Assembly (NCBI GenBank): GCA_026929865.2
Contig: CM049415.1
Span: forward strand, 873,501-937,500
Direction of reading: 5' to 3'
DNA from: Hyperoplus lanceolatus
Taxonomy: Eukaryota; Chordata; Actinopteri; Uranoscopiformes; Ammodytidae
DNA length: 64,000 nucleotides
In this document: in pieces, positions 14,352-26,080 of the stretch
Layout: every line of letters begins with the position of its first letter
Numbering within the stretch: the first letter of the stretch is position 1
Notes under the pieces: generated by a model
What the model was told of the DNA's origin: nothing
What the model saw: the letters and a program-made list of their open reading frames with translations, nothing else
Database searches by the model: none
Made by a program: the position numbers and the translations under genes

Positions 14352-15689
14352 CTAATTAAAACAGTTACAAGTGTGGAGGGGTTGATTCAAAATAATACTT
14401 TTAAATTGGTTAACAGATATGAGTGTATTTATTTTAATTGTATGTTGTAGGCTGTTCCAGGAGTCAGGGGCACTATAGCTAAAAGCGGTTTTACCAAGCT
14501 CAGACCGGACATAGGGGACATATAACATGATCATGTCAGTTGAGCGGGTTTGATAAAGCCCATCTGAAATAAGCAGCATTTCTGTCAGATAGAGTGGTAG
14601 CTTTCCAGTCAGAGCTTTATATATAAAAATATGCCAATGTGCATCACGTCTCTCCTTAAGGGAGGACCACCCAACCTTTTCATATAAAACACAATGGTGT
14701 GTATCATAAGCATCTCCTGTAATGAATCTCAAAGCAGAGTGAAATACAGAGTCAAGGAGTTTAAGGCATGAACGAGATGCATGCCGATAAACCACATCAC
14801 CGTAATCAAGGACAGACATAAAAACTGCCTCAATAATCCTTTTCCTACTAAACAACGGGAAGGTAGCTTTATTCCTATAAAAATATCCAATCTTTTGTCG
14901 CAGACGACAGACAAGATTTTTATGTGAAATGTAAAAGAGAGTTTTTCATCTAGCCAGATACCAAGGTACTTATATTCAGAGACTTTTTCGATCAAAGAAC
15001 CGTTTACAGCATAGATGCATGCACTATTGTCTAAATCTCTAGCCCTAGAGAACATCATGAATTTAGTTTTAGACTGGTTAAGGACAAGTTTAAGTGAAAT
15101 AAGAGCATTCTGAAGAGCATTAAAGGACAGTTGCAGGTTCTCAATAGCTGACTTTGCAGAGTCAGCAACACAATACAAGATGGTGTCATCAGCATATAAA
15201 TGGATTTGACAACCACTGACAAGAGACACAATATCATTGATGTAGATGGTGAATAGTACCGGACCTAAAATTGAACCTTGTGGAACACCTTTGGTTATGG
15301 GTAAGAAACCAGATTGGATATTACCTAGCTTCACACATTGAGATCGGTCAGAAAGGTAATTACTGAACCAGCTACACGCATTTTCACTAATACCAATGTT
15401 AGCCAATTTATCTAATAGTAAAGAATGGTCTACTGTATCAAAGGCTTTACTGAGATCAATAAAGAGGGCAGCACAGTGATTACTATTATCTAAGGCAGAG
15501 ACAATATTGTTAGTAACCAGAGTGATGGCAGAGATAGTGCTATGGTTAGTTCTAAAACCAGATTGGTGAACAGATAAAATAGTGTGACTTGAGAGAAATG
15601 TTTTCAATTGGTAATTAATAAGGGATTCCAGCGTTTTTGACAGACATGACAGTCTGGATATTGGCCTATAGTTATTAGGGTCAGTTTTT
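14352..15689 (-). CDS. LINE ORF2, part 2: reverse transcriptase and C-terminal region, one frame break
   Basis: This is the continuation of ORF2. RT motifs appear in order: SGFRTNHSTISAI, LFIDLSKAFDTVDH (catalytic Asp), KGVPQGSILGPVLF, and the catalytic box HLYADDTILYC. After the thumb-like segment EYKYLGIWLDEKLSF the frame breaks at the T-run 14917-14921, again one base short in a homopolymer. The third frame then continues through SVLDYGDVVY, the typical L2/CR1 C-terminal segment and the motif SYSAPDSWNSLQ to a stop at 14352. No RNase H domain is seen, as expected for this group. The only visible damage to ORF2 is two one-base losses in A-runs. Confidence 0.9.
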
Positions 15690-17493
15690 CTCCCGCTTTA
15701 TACAAAGGAAGGACACAAGCTGATTTCCAGATCCTTGGAATAACGCAGGAAGATATAGAAAGGTTAAAAATGTGGGTAATACACTCTGCAATTACAGGGG
15801 CTGAGAGTTGGAGAAAGAATGGGTCTAGGTTGTCTTCTCCAGTGGATTTCTTGGGGTCAATGCTTAAGAGAGCATCAAGAACCATACTGGAGGACACAGG
15901 AATAATAGAAAACAGAGGAACATCATTGGTGGTAGGCATATGAACCTGTTCAAGGGGTAGCTGGTTGTCTGCTAGAGAAGATCTAGAGTTGTCCTCTTTG
16001 AAGATATGGCCAGCAACATTAAAATGTCTATTAAAACCAGCGCAGATCTCGGTTTGATCGGTAATAAAACTATCATCAAATTTAACCTGAATTGGAATAG
16101 AAGCTGATGTAGCAGAGCTATTTTTGTTGGTTTTAACCACCTTCCAGAATTTTGCTGGGTTAGAATAGGTGTCTGTGATCAATTTTAAATAGTAGTCAGA
16201 TACATTCTTCCTCACTAAGGATGTACATTTATTTCTTAAGGCTCTGAATGCAGCCCAATGTGAGGCGTTATTAGTACGTCTAGCAAGAGACCAGGCTTTG
16301 TTTCTAGTTCGGAGAAGAGATGTAAGTTCTGGACTAACCCAAAGACTGGATCTATCCTTAACTCTATACTTCTTAAAGGGGGCATGTGTATTTAAAATAG
16401 ATAGAAAAGTGGAAATGAAAAAGTCTAAAGCTAGTTCGACATCAGGAATAGCCAGGGTGTTGTGAATATCACTATTATAAAGGTCATGAAGAAAGGCTTG
16501 CTTATTAAAAATGTTTAGGTTTCTCTTAATTAAAACCCTGGCTGAGGATTTTTTTATATGTGTATCACGGACACATACAATGGGACAATGGTCACTTATA
16601 CCTAATTCAAGTACTCCAGATAAAGATATTTTATCACTCTTATTAGAGAAGATTAGGTCTATAAGTGTTGATCTTGAGGGTTCTTTCATGTTTGGCCTGG
16701 TTGGATTTGTGATTAACTGTGACAAATTTAGGTTAGAAGATATTTCCTTTAAATGATCAGAGGCATTTGTCAACCAATCCAGATTAAAATCACCCATAAC
16801 TAAAACTTCAGAATTAGAATAGTGGGAAAGTAGGTCAGCCAAACGATCAATAGACCCAGCGTCAGCTGATGGAGGTCTATATACTCCAACAACAATGAGA
16901 GAATTACTAAAACCACAATCAATTTTGAGAGCCAGAAATTCAAAACATTTGGGTATAGAGATTGAGAGTAAAACAGAAACAGAAAGACAGGACTTAACAT
17001 AAATGGCCACACCACCACCTCTTTGAGGCCTGTCCGATCTAAAAATGTTGAAGTTAGGCAAGGCCACATCACTGTCATTTTGATGTTTTTTTAACCATGA
17101 CTCAGTAATGATCAAAATATCGGGATCAGTTTGCAGGGCTAATATTTTCAAGTGATCCAATTTCTCAGATTGGAGTATACTCCTAATATTCCAATGAATC
17201 AGCTTCAATCCTTTTCTGCATCGAAGAGAAGAGTAGTTGGCACAAGATGTTGATTCTATGGACATAGGGTCAAGCAGTACAGCATTATGCCTATCAGTAA
17301 CTCCAATAGGAATATGGAGGCGAATAGGGGCAGAAATTAACATAGGGAAATGGGTCAGGGGATGAGCTATGGGTAATATAGCCACAGGAGAACAAGGTGG
17401 AGTAAGGGGGCCGAGTGCAGGGACAGCGCCCATACTAGAGATGACAGCAGGACCCGCACTGTCTAAGACAGTGTTGTGACAGGAAGACAACAT
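15690..17493 (-). CDS. LINE ORF2, part 1: AP endonuclease and start of reverse transcriptase
   Basis: This is the N-terminal part of ORF2. The start is the ATG at 17493. The apurinic/apyrimidinic-type endonuclease, which nicks the target DNA, starts near residue 95 with LIHWNIRSI and continues through IITESWL, GGGVAIYVK, VGVYRPPS, VMGDFNLDW, LIDLIFSN and GISDHCPIV. The expected Asn, Glu, Asp and His residues are therefore present. A linker with basic and aromatic residues leads into the RT entry region (PKKSTGEDNLDPFFLQLSA, then VLPLYKAGEK). The frame then breaks at the T-run 15685-15689: the minus-strand A-run has five bases where six keep the RT frame open. Without that break the protein would read straight into the next segment. 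Confidence 0.92.
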
Positions 17494-17529
17494 GAGCAGG
17501 GCAGGGTCAGGGTCATTCTGGGGAAAACA

Positions 17530-18674
17530 TCATTTCAGGCTAAACGCAATGAAATTAATGAAATTCTTTGTTAATCTTTCGGACCCCTTCCTGTTCAAAT
17601 GCAGACCATCAGCTTTAAAGAGGTCATGCTCAGTCCAAAAGTAGTCGAAATTGCTAATAAAACCAAGGCCTGTTGCAGTAGTGAAGTTTTGCATCCATGT
17701 GTGCAAACCAAAAGACGGCTAAAGCGCTCTGAGCTCTTGAAAAGGGTAGGAATAGGGCCATAGAGAACACATCTTTTACCAAGGCTTTCAACAGTGAGAA
17801 TCAATGACTCAAGATCATGGTAGAGTTTGAGGGAGCGCCTGGCCATGACATCATTTGTGCCCATGTGCAACAAAACAGTGTGAACAGACGGATAGAGATC
17901 AATGAAGACAGGTATCAGCTCTATAAAGTCAGTAGTGATCCCACCGGAGAGACAGTAAGTGATGGCGCCAGGGAGATGTACATTTCTGATGATAGAGTCA
18001 CCAAATAATAGAATTTCAGGAGTCTGATTCTTACAGCCATTGTCATAGAATGACAGTTTAGAATGCAGGGAGACATGGGAGGGACCAGAGTTATGCAGAG
18101 CAGTAGAAGAGGGATTAACGTCACCTGCGCAGATGACGTCATCATTGAGTGTCGGGGGGAGCGCATCAAGCGGGAAAGGTCGCTGAGGGGCTGGGAGAGG
18201 AGGAAAGTTTTCTGAGAAGGATGCAGATGAAGGGGATGAGCACCTTTGACGTTTGTCCTGGGACATCAGCGGGCTGGATGGAGGGGTGCGACGCTTTCTG
18301 CGTCGGGAGTTTGGAGGGATTGGCAGCTCCGAAGCGGTGCTTGAGGAAGTAGCCGGTAGCTCAGCTAGCTTCTCCAGGGGAGAGAAGAAGTTTGACAACG
18401 GGATGGGATCGTCATCACATTCATCCATGCCAGGGGAAAACAAGGGGAGAGAGACCCGCCTCCCCTTCTTAGCAACGCTTGTCCAGGGGGGAAGAGGGAT
18501 ATCCGATGTGCGGTGGACAGCATTGGCCGAGCTGGAATCATCCTGCTGTAGCGCTTCCACCCGGGCGAGGAGCGAGGATTGACGCAGGAGGACATCATCC
18601 AGGAGGGTCGCAATGGAGCGGAGCTCAGACTTCAGACAGGACAACTCATGGTCCACCGGGGCGAGTGGAGGCAT
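17530..18674 (-). CDS. LINE ORF1: coiled coil plus SGNH esterase-like domain, one frame break
   Basis: This is the ORF1 protein of the L2/CR1-type element, which in this group is thought to bind the element RNA and act as an esterase. The open frame extends to about 19100, but the Met at 18674 directly precedes a leucine-rich heptad region (HELSCLKSELRSIATLLDD) and is the best start. The upstream translation is Cys/Leu-rich and looks like UTR. After a Ser/Pro-rich, basic linker comes the esterase block: ILLFGDSIIRNV (block I, catalytic Ser in GDS), LLHMGTNDV (block III, GTND), and a C-terminal DGLH-type block. That last block is reached only by changing frame near 17706, where one base appears to be missing; the shifted frame then runs to a TGA at 17530-17532. 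ORF2 begins about 37 bp further on. Confidence 0.85.
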
Positions 18675-19144
18675 ACTCGGGCAGCGAGCGGGAGCACTGA
18701 AACAGAGGGAGGAGAACAGCAGCCAGCGGACAACCAAAAGAGAAGGACAGGGAGCTACGTGCCGGGGGAGGCAGCGGAGGAGAAAAAGGTGCCGGTCTAG
18801 ACACTTACTCGCCAAGGCTTCATCCAGAAGCCCACAGCGGTGTAAAGGCGAAACAGTAAAACAGCAGCAGAGTAGCAAAACAGCAACCGAAGGCAGAGGG
18901 AGACTTACCGCCACGGCCCAGAGACTGGGCCGGTGATTGGTGATGAACTCAGTCTCCGTTTGTGATGGCAGGACACTCCGGAGTTCCTTGCTTAAGCACT
19001 TAAAACCTAGCTGCCTGTGTAAACTAGCCTGCATATAGACACATGTTTTTCCAATAGTTTTACATGCACATGTATATACAGTTTTAGCGAGATAGCTCAA
19101 AAAACATGGCCGCTGTTGAGCAGTGCCATTCGGGTAAACTGTAG

Positions 19145-22100
19145 ATATCTAATTTCTCTGATATTTTCAATATCAAGTGGGCTTTTATTTTGAAAGTAAA
19201 CATCAGAATATCCTGAAACTTTTTGTCTGGCTTCATGGGGTCGTGAACTATGACCCTGGAGTGGAATGACTCTGGAATAACAGGGCGTTTTTTTAAAAAT
19301 TGAATCCAAAATCATATCTAATTTCTCTCATATTTTCAATATCTAGTGGGCATTTATTCTGAAACTACACATCAGAATGTCCTGAAACTTTTTGTGTGGC
19401 CTCATGGGGTCGTGAACTATGACCCTGGAGTGGAATGACTCTGGAATAACAGGGCGTTTTTTTTAAAATTGAATCCAAAATCATATCTAATTTCTCTCAT
19501 ATTTTCAATATCTATTAGGCTTTTATTTTGAAACTACACATCAGAATGTCCTGAAAGTTCTTGGGGGACCTCATGGGGTTGTGAACTATGACCCTGGAGT
19601 GGAATGACTCTGGAATAACAGGGCGTTTTTTTTTAAATTGAATCCAAAATCATATCTAATTTCTCTCATATTTTCAATATCTAGTGGGCTTTTATTTTGA
19701 AACTACACATCAGAATGTCCTGAAACTTCTTGGGGGACCTCATGGGGTTGTGAACTATGACCCTGGAGTGGAATGACTCTGGAATAACAGGGCGTTTTTT
19801 TTTTTTAATTGAATCCAAAATCATATCTAATTTTGAAAATATGAGACAAATTAGATATGATTTCGATTCAATTAAAAAAACGCCCTGTTATTCCAGAAAA
19901 TTCCACTCCAGGGTCATAGTTCACGACCCCATGAGGCCACACACAAAGTTTCAGGACATTTATGATGTAGTTTCAGAATAAAAGCCCACTTGATATTGAA
20001 AATATGAGAGAAATTAGATATGATTTTGGATTCAATTTTAAAAAACGCACTGTTATTCCAGAGTGATTCAACTCCAGGGTCAAAGTTCACAACCCCATGA
20101 GGTCACCCCATGAGGTCACCCTGAAAGTACACATCAGAATGTCCTGAATCTTCTTGTGTGACCTCATGGGGTTGTGAATTATGACCCTGCAGTGGAATGA
20201 CTCTGGAATAAAAGGGCGTTTTTTTAAAAATTGAATCCAAAATCATATCTAATTTCTCTCATATTTTCAATATCTAGTGGGCTTTTATTCTGAAACTACA
20301 CATCAGAATGTCCTGAAAGTTCTTGGGGGACCTCATGGGGTCGTGAACTATGACCCTGGAGTGGAATGACTCTGGAATAACAGGGCGTTTTTTTTTAAAT
20401 TGAATCCAAAATCATATCTAATTTCTCTCATATTTGCAATATCTAGTGGGCTTTTATTTTGAAACTACACATCAGAATGTCCTGAAACTTCTTGGGTGAC
20501 CTCATGGGGTTGTGAACTATGACCCTGGAGTGGAATGACTCTGGAATAACAGGGCGTTTTTTTTTTAAAATTGAATCCAAAATCATATCTAATTTCTCTC
20601 ATATTTACAATATCTAGTGGGCTTTTATTCTGAAACTACACATCAGAATGTCCTGAAACTTCTTGGGGGACCTCATGGGGTCGTGAACTATGACCCTGGA
20701 GTGGAATGACTCTGGAATAACAGGGCGTTTTTTAAAAAATTTAATCCAAAATCATATGTAATTTCTCTCATATTTTCAATATCTAGTGCGCTTTAATTTT
20801 GAAACTACACATCAGAATGTCCTGAAACTTTTTGTGTGGCCTCGAGGGGTTGTGGACTATGACGCCGGAGTGGAATGACTCTGGAATAACAGGGTGTTTT
20901 TTAAAAAATTGAATCCAAAATCATATCTAATTTCTCTCATATTTTCAATATCTAGTGGGCTTTTATTTTGAAACTACACATCAGAATGTCCTGAAAGTTA
21001 TTGGGGGACCTCATGGGGTTGTGAACTATGACCCTGGAGTGGAATGACTCTGGAATAACAGGGCGTTTTTTTTTTAAATTGAATCCAAAATCGTATCTAA
21101 TTTTTCTCATATTTTCAATATCTAGTGGGCTTTTATTCTGAAACTACACATCAGAATGTCCTGAAACTTTTTGTGTGGCCTCATGGGGTCGTGAACTATG
21201 ACCCTGGAGTGGAATGACTCTGGAATAACAGGGAGTTTTTTAAAAATTGAATCCAAAATCATATCTAATTTCTCTCATATTTTCAATATCTAGTGGGTTT
21301 TTATTCTGAAACTACACATCAGAATGTCCTGAAACTTTTTGTGTGGCCTCGAGGGGTCGTGGACTATGACGCTGGAGTGGAATGACTCTGGAATAACAGG
21401 GCTTTTTTTTAAAAATTGAATCCAAAATCATATCTAATTTCTCTCATATTTTCAATATCTAGTGGGCTTTTATTTTGAAACTACACATCAGAATGTCCTG
21501 AAACTTCTTGGGGGACCTCATGGGGTTGTGAACTATGACCCTGGAGTGGAATGACTCTGGAATAACAGGGCGTTTCTTTTTTTAATTGAATCCAAAATCA
21601 TATCTAATTTTGAAAATATGAGACAAATTAGATATGATTTCGGATTCAATTAAAAAAAAACGCTCTGTTATTCCAGAAAATTCCACTCCAGGGTCATAGT
21701 TCACGACCCCATGAGGCCACACACAAAGTTTCAGGACATTCTGATGTGTAGTTTCAGAATAAAAGCCCACTTGATATTGAAAATATGAGAGAAATTAGAT
21801 ATGATTTTGATTCAATTTAAAAAAACGCCCTGTTATTCCAGAGTGATTCAACTCCAGGGTCAAAGTTCACAACCCCATGAGGTCACCCCATGAGGTCACC
21901 CTGAAAGTACACATCAGAATGTCCTGAATCTTCTTGTGTGACCTCATGGGGTTGTGAATTATGACCCTGCAGTGGAATGACTCTGGAATAACAGGGTGTT
22001 TTTTTAAAAATTGAATCCAAAATCATATCTAATTTCTCTGATATTTTCAATATCAAGTGGGCTTTTATTTTGAAAGTAAACATCAGAATATCCTGAAACT

Positions 22101-22621
22101 TTTTGTCTGGCTTCATTGGGTCGTGAACTATGACCCTGGAGTGGAATGACTCTGGAATAATCCAAAATCATATCTAATTTCTCTCATATTTTCAATATCT
22201 AGTGGGCTTTTATTCTGAAACTACACATCAGAATGTCCTGAAACTTTTTGTGTGGCCTCATGGGGTCGTTAACTATGACCCTGGAGTGGAATGACTCTGG
22301 AATAACAGGGCGTTTTTTTTTAAATTGAATCCAAAATCATATCTAATTTCTCTCATATTTTCAATATCTATTAGGCTTTTATTTTGAAACTACACATCAG
22401 AATGTCCTGAAAGTTCTTGGGGGACCTCATGGGGTTTTGAACTATGACCCTGGAGTGGAATGACTCTGGAATAACAGGGCGTTTTTTTTTTAATTGAATC
22501 CAAAATCATATCTACTTTCTCTCATATTTTCAATATCTAGTGGGCTTTTATTCTGAAACTACACATCAGAATGTCCTGAAACTTTTTGTGTGGCCTCATG
22601 GGGTCGTGAACTATGACCCTG
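19145..22621. repeat. Satellite array, block 2
   Basis: The same ~169-bp monomer family resumes immediately after the LINE. Orientation switches are visible at about 19826 and 21606, with return points near 20100 and 21880. One monomer at 22150-22165 is shortened: the step from GGAATAA to TCCAAAATC lacks the CAGGGCG/T-run segment. The block is cut in the sequence GACCCTGGAGTGG by the Harbinger element. Confidence 0.95.
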
Positions 22622-22910
22622 GGGCCGTATTACAGAAACTTCCTAACTCACAATTCCTATCTTAACTGTATTGTTACCATGGTAATTAGAGTTAGGACCT
22701 GATATAGGAAAATAGCCATTACAGATTAACAGTTCCTAAGTCAATGTTCCTATCTTAAGTCAAGATAGGAAAAGTGTATTACAGAAGCATCCTAACTGAC
22801 ACAATCTTAAATAAAGCCTCCTAAATTTAAGATAACTGTTGGGCCATCCTAACTTTTCCGTTTTCCAACTGTAAAATAGCCTAGGCCTACATAGCTACAA
22901 GTGATCAGTG

Positions 22911-24503
22911 ATGGCTGCAATTTTTGTATACGTTAATTTAGAGAGAGGAAACAACCGCAACCGTAATTTGTATGTTGAGCGGCTGCTTGGTAACCCGGAC
23001 GATGTTTTGCGGTTTGAGGACAAAATCCTAATCAACCGGTATCGATTGCCTCGGGCAATGATACTTCAGCTAGCCGAGCAGCTGCGACCAGCGTTGGAGA
23101 GACCAACGAAGCGACACGGGGCTCTCCCGGTTGTGCTGCAGCTGACAAATGCACTACGGCTGTTTGCCAAGGGGGACTTCCAGACCGAGGTTGCTGACTT
23201 ATCTAAAATGTCCCAGCCGGCAATTTCAAGAAACTTGACAGAGGTGGCAACAGCAATAAGCCGATTGGCCCCTCAATACATTGTTTTTCCGAAGGCGGAG
23301 GAAATCATGTATATAAAATCAGCATTTTATCGGGAGTGCCGGATGCCGGGTGTGATCGGGCTCATAGACGGGTCGCTGTTCCCAATCAAAGCCCCTAATG
23401 GGCAGGTAGAGGCAGCATACGTGTGTCGGAAAGGCTATCATGCCATCAACATACAAGCAATAGGCGACCACCGGATGGTTATCCGTCATCTGGTAGCGCG
23501 ATGGCCGGGCTCGACTCATGATTCGTTCATCTTCAACACAAGGTAGTAGAAGTGTTTCAAGACAAACCTTAATGAGACTAGACAGTAACTTTATCATCAT
23601 TACCATACTGCAGCGCCACCCAGTGGGTCTATAGGGTAATAGGCTACAATAAAGTTAGTTTAGATTATGTTAGACCCTCTCCTCACCTAGGCCTACTATT
23701 ATTAGGCCCAATAATATTATTATTATCATAATTATTCTTTATTGTTAGGCTTACGTTGCCCAGGATTATATTTTATATTTGATGCTCTAATTCAGATATG
23801 CCAGCTTCACACGCACATTCTGAATTAAATGTGAAATTATCTTATTTTAGCAGTTTTGTATCTCTGCAGTGACATCAATACTTATCTGGAGGAATCAGAT
23901 CAGAGTGGCTGGCTTCTTGGTGATTCTGGCTATCCCCTAAAGCCATACCTCATGACTCCAGTAGGGAATGAGCGCTCTCCAGCAGACATGCGGTAAAAAA
24001 GCCAGATTTAAAAAAAAATGTATTTCTTAGATTCCAAACAAAATAACACAAGTATTGTGGTTACTCGGTTATCTAAGTATGTTGAATCCAATAGGTATAA
24101 CCGAGCTCACAAGCAATGTCGATCGAGGCAGGAGCGTCTGTTTGGAGTCTGGAAGAGCAGGTAGCCTAAAGGTCTAGATATTCGGGAAACATTTAGTAGC
24201 CTAATATAAAAAGTCAATGTTGATGAACTGACAATACCTAAAATCTTTTTAATCAGATGGAGATGCCATGACACCAGTGGAGGCTACCTCCAATATTCCC
24301 CAGAAAAAGTGGTGTTGTTCATTAAAGCCACAGCAGTGCTTCATAACATCTGCAGATTGGCTAATCTTCCAGACCCTGAGGTTGACGCAGCAGAACCAGA
24401 AGGCCATGCTGTTGAACAGGAGCCGCAGGGACTTGTTGCTGGGGTCAACACAAGGAATCAATTGATCCATGATTTCTTTGAAAGACCTGGCCAAGATAAT
24501 TAG
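22911..24503 (+). CDS. Harbinger (HARBI1-like) DDE transposase, four exons
   Basis: Exons read as 22911-23542, 23870-23992, 24095-24160 and 24257-24503. All introns are GT-AG and the phases match, giving 355 residues, close to the length of vertebrate HARBI1. The start is the ATG at 22911. The N-terminal part is helical with an HTH-like stretch ([20 protein letters not shown], then [13 protein letters not shown]). The DDE nuclease fold carries [15 protein letters not shown] (first Asp), [30 protein letters not shown] (second Asp) and, in exon 3, [12 protein letters not shown] (the Glu). Exon 2 holds [19 protein letters not shown], a family signature. Exon 4 ends with [18 protein letters not shown] and a TAG. 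I see no stops or frameshifts. It would excise and insert the element together with the Myb-like partner. Confidence 0.9.
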
Positions 24504-24597
24504 CCAAAATAATGAGTAATGATAGTGTAAATATACAAAAATATATAGTTGAATAATACCATAGTGTAATATAAATTAATTGATAGGACTAATACAC

Positions 24598-24810
24598 AGG
24601 TGAAATATTCAATGCACATTTAATCACATTTTATAGCTTATTATAATACTAATGATAACAATATATACATATAACTAATGATTTAAATAAAAAGGTGAAA
24701 TATTCAATGTACATTTAATTATATTTTATAGCTTATTATAATACTAATGATAACAATACATAGAACTAATGATTTAAATAAAATGGTGAAATATTCAATG
24801 TTATTTAATG
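24598..24810. repeat. ~112-bp tandem duplication between the two Harbinger genes
   Basis: GGTGAAATATTCAATG recurs at about 24599, 24712 and 24786. It is followed by ACATTTAAT, TTTTATAGCTTATTATAATA and CTAATGATAACAATA. There are about 2.5 AT-rich copies in the convergent 3' region shared by the transposase and Myb-like genes. No coding potential is seen. Confidence 0.75.
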
Positions 24811-24862
24811 ATTAAAATAAAAAAAATCTGTTAAAATATAGCAATTGTTTGGTGTTATTAGG

Positions 24863-25769
24863 CTATATTTCTTGGCTGCACTTTCTGCAAAGCCTCTGTC
24901 TGGTCTTCTCCCACTCAAATCTTTCTCTCTCCAGCTCCAGCCTCTCTCTCTCAACAGCCAGCCTCTCTCTCTCTAGCTCAATCAGGGCCATGGTGGTGTC
25001 TGTTGACGAGCTTTTTCTTTTTGCTGTAAAATCAAAGTGGATATAGCTTGTTATTAGACATTGATGACAGGCATTTGAAAAATGTCACAATGGTAGTGCA
25101 ATTTAGTTTACTTTACACATATCTGATAATCATTATTGGCTTAGTATTATTGGTTTAATAATTACCAGGGGGTGGTGCTATTTCGGACGGAGGGGTCTCA
25201 CAGGTTGCCCCCTGGCTGCACTCCTCTAGGCCTATAAGCTCCAGTGTAATGAGGCCGTCGGGGAAGAGACCGCCGCCAACCGCTTCCAGTCCAACCTCAC
25301 ATCCACCAGGAATACCTGTATGAATATGGTATATGTTGGTCTATGCCTATGAGCGCAATTAAAGTGTGAACAAAGATAACAACAAATAAACAAGCAGCCT
25401 TAAGACTTTCTTACCTTCATAATGGACTTTGTCCAACAGCCCGATGATGCGGCACTCAGCGGGTGTAAGGGGAGTAGCAGGGGATGAGCCCCCACCCGTT
25501 TTCTGCTGTTCCTTCGACTGGAAAGCAGCTTTCTTTTTTACCTCGCTTGTCATTGTTGACAACTTCTTTTTGATTGTTTCCACGCTCCGCTGGACCCCCG
25601 AAACCGCAGTGACAGCGTCCGCAATTTTTGCCCATTCGACGTGTTTCTTTTCGGCGCTCAGAGCGGGTGATAATTTACCGAATAAAATGTGTTTCACCTT
25701 CTCCACCAACATGACCAACACCTCCAACTCATCCGCTTTGAAATTTAATGCTCTCCTATTATTTTCCAT
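24863..25769 (-). CDS. Harbinger Myb/SANT-like DNA-binding protein, three exons
   Basis: Exons read on the minus strand are 25415-25769, 25166-25315 and 24863-25023. Introns are GT-AG and phases match, giving 221 residues from the ATG at 25769 to a TAG. Exon 1 has a Myb/SANT-like helix bundle (NFKADELEVLVMLVEKVKHI, then WAKIADAVTAVSG and TIKKKLSTMTSEVKKKAAF), of the kind found in NAIF1 and Harbinger accessory proteins. Exon 2 is Gly/Glu-rich and acidic. Exon 3 starts with a basic KRKSS stretch that could serve as a nuclear signal, followed by a charged coiled coil (ALIELERERLAVERERLELE). In known Harbinger systems this partner binds DNA and brings the transposase to the nucleus and to the element ends; that role is inferred here. 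Confidence 0.87.
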
Positions 25770-25866
25770 TTTTTTTAAAAGAGATCCGTGTCCGTGTAAA
25801 CTAGGCTATAGAAAGTAGCCTATAAACAAAGAGATGTCCGGAGTCAGATGGAATTAAGTGGTGGCG

Positions 25867-25879
25867 GTTGCTTAGCAAC
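25867..25879. promoter_or_regulatory. RFX X-box-like palindrome upstream of the Harbinger Myb-like gene
   Basis: GTTGCTTAGCAAC fits the RFX X-box consensus (GTNRCC-type half site, spacer, RGYAAC) as a near-perfect inverted repeat. It lies about 100 bp upstream of the Myb-like start codon on the minus strand, inside the transposon. Function is inferred from the motif only. Confidence 0.4.
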
Positions 25880-26080
25880 AGACATAAACGTTGCGAACGG
25901 AGGTCGAATTTAGCAGTTAGGATTTCCTAAACAGACTTAGGATAGGATTTAGTAAGTTAAGATAGGATTCCTAAAGTTAGTTAGGATCTGCTTCTATAAT
26001 ACCAAATCGGAAAAAATCCTATCTTGGACCATCCTATCTTAAGTTAGGACTTAAGATAGGAAGTTTCTGTAATATGGCCC

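Larger units (their letters stand above)
14159..19144 (-). mobile_element. Near full-length L2/CR1-group non-LTR retrotransposon
   Basis: An insertion of about 5 kb interrupts the satellite inside the motif AAAATCATATCTAATTTC. The left flank ends in ATAT and the right flank resumes with ATATCTAATTTC, giving a short ATAT target duplication. On the minus strand the order is 5' region, ORF1 (esterase type), ORF2 (AP endonuclease then reverse transcriptase), then a 3' UTR with a CA microsatellite at about 14272-14299 and a 3' tail of ACAAT-type pentamers. An SGNH esterase in ORF1, an APE endonuclease, and a short microsatellite tail instead of poly(A) point to the L2/CR1 group as found in fish. 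The exact family name is not established here. It lies inside the array, so it inserted after the array formed. Confidence 0.93.
22622..26080. mobile_element. PIF/Harbinger DNA transposon with transposase and Myb-like gene
   Basis: An element of about 3.46 kb interrupts the satellite. The terminal inverted repeats begin GGGCC(G/A)TATTACAG and continue AAACTTCCTA on both ends, followed by subterminal copies of TCCTATCTTAAG-like motifs. The satellite reads GACC-CTG-GAGTGG, and CTG is present on both sides of the insertion, which is a 3-bp target duplication. A 3-bp CWG duplication inside CCWGG is the preference I recall for some fish Harbingers. The element carries a plus-strand DDE transposase and a convergent minus-strand Myb-like protein, the standard two-gene Harbinger layout. 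Both frames look complete, so it may be autonomous or only recently silenced. Confidence 0.93.

Noticed and set aside
17817-18936. Plus-strand frames opposite LINE ORF1
   Set aside because: They lie antisense to a clear ORF1 with esterase motifs and carry no recognisable domain.
23319-23606. Minus-strand frame within the Harbinger transposase exon
   Set aside because: Antisense shadow of the DDE domain.
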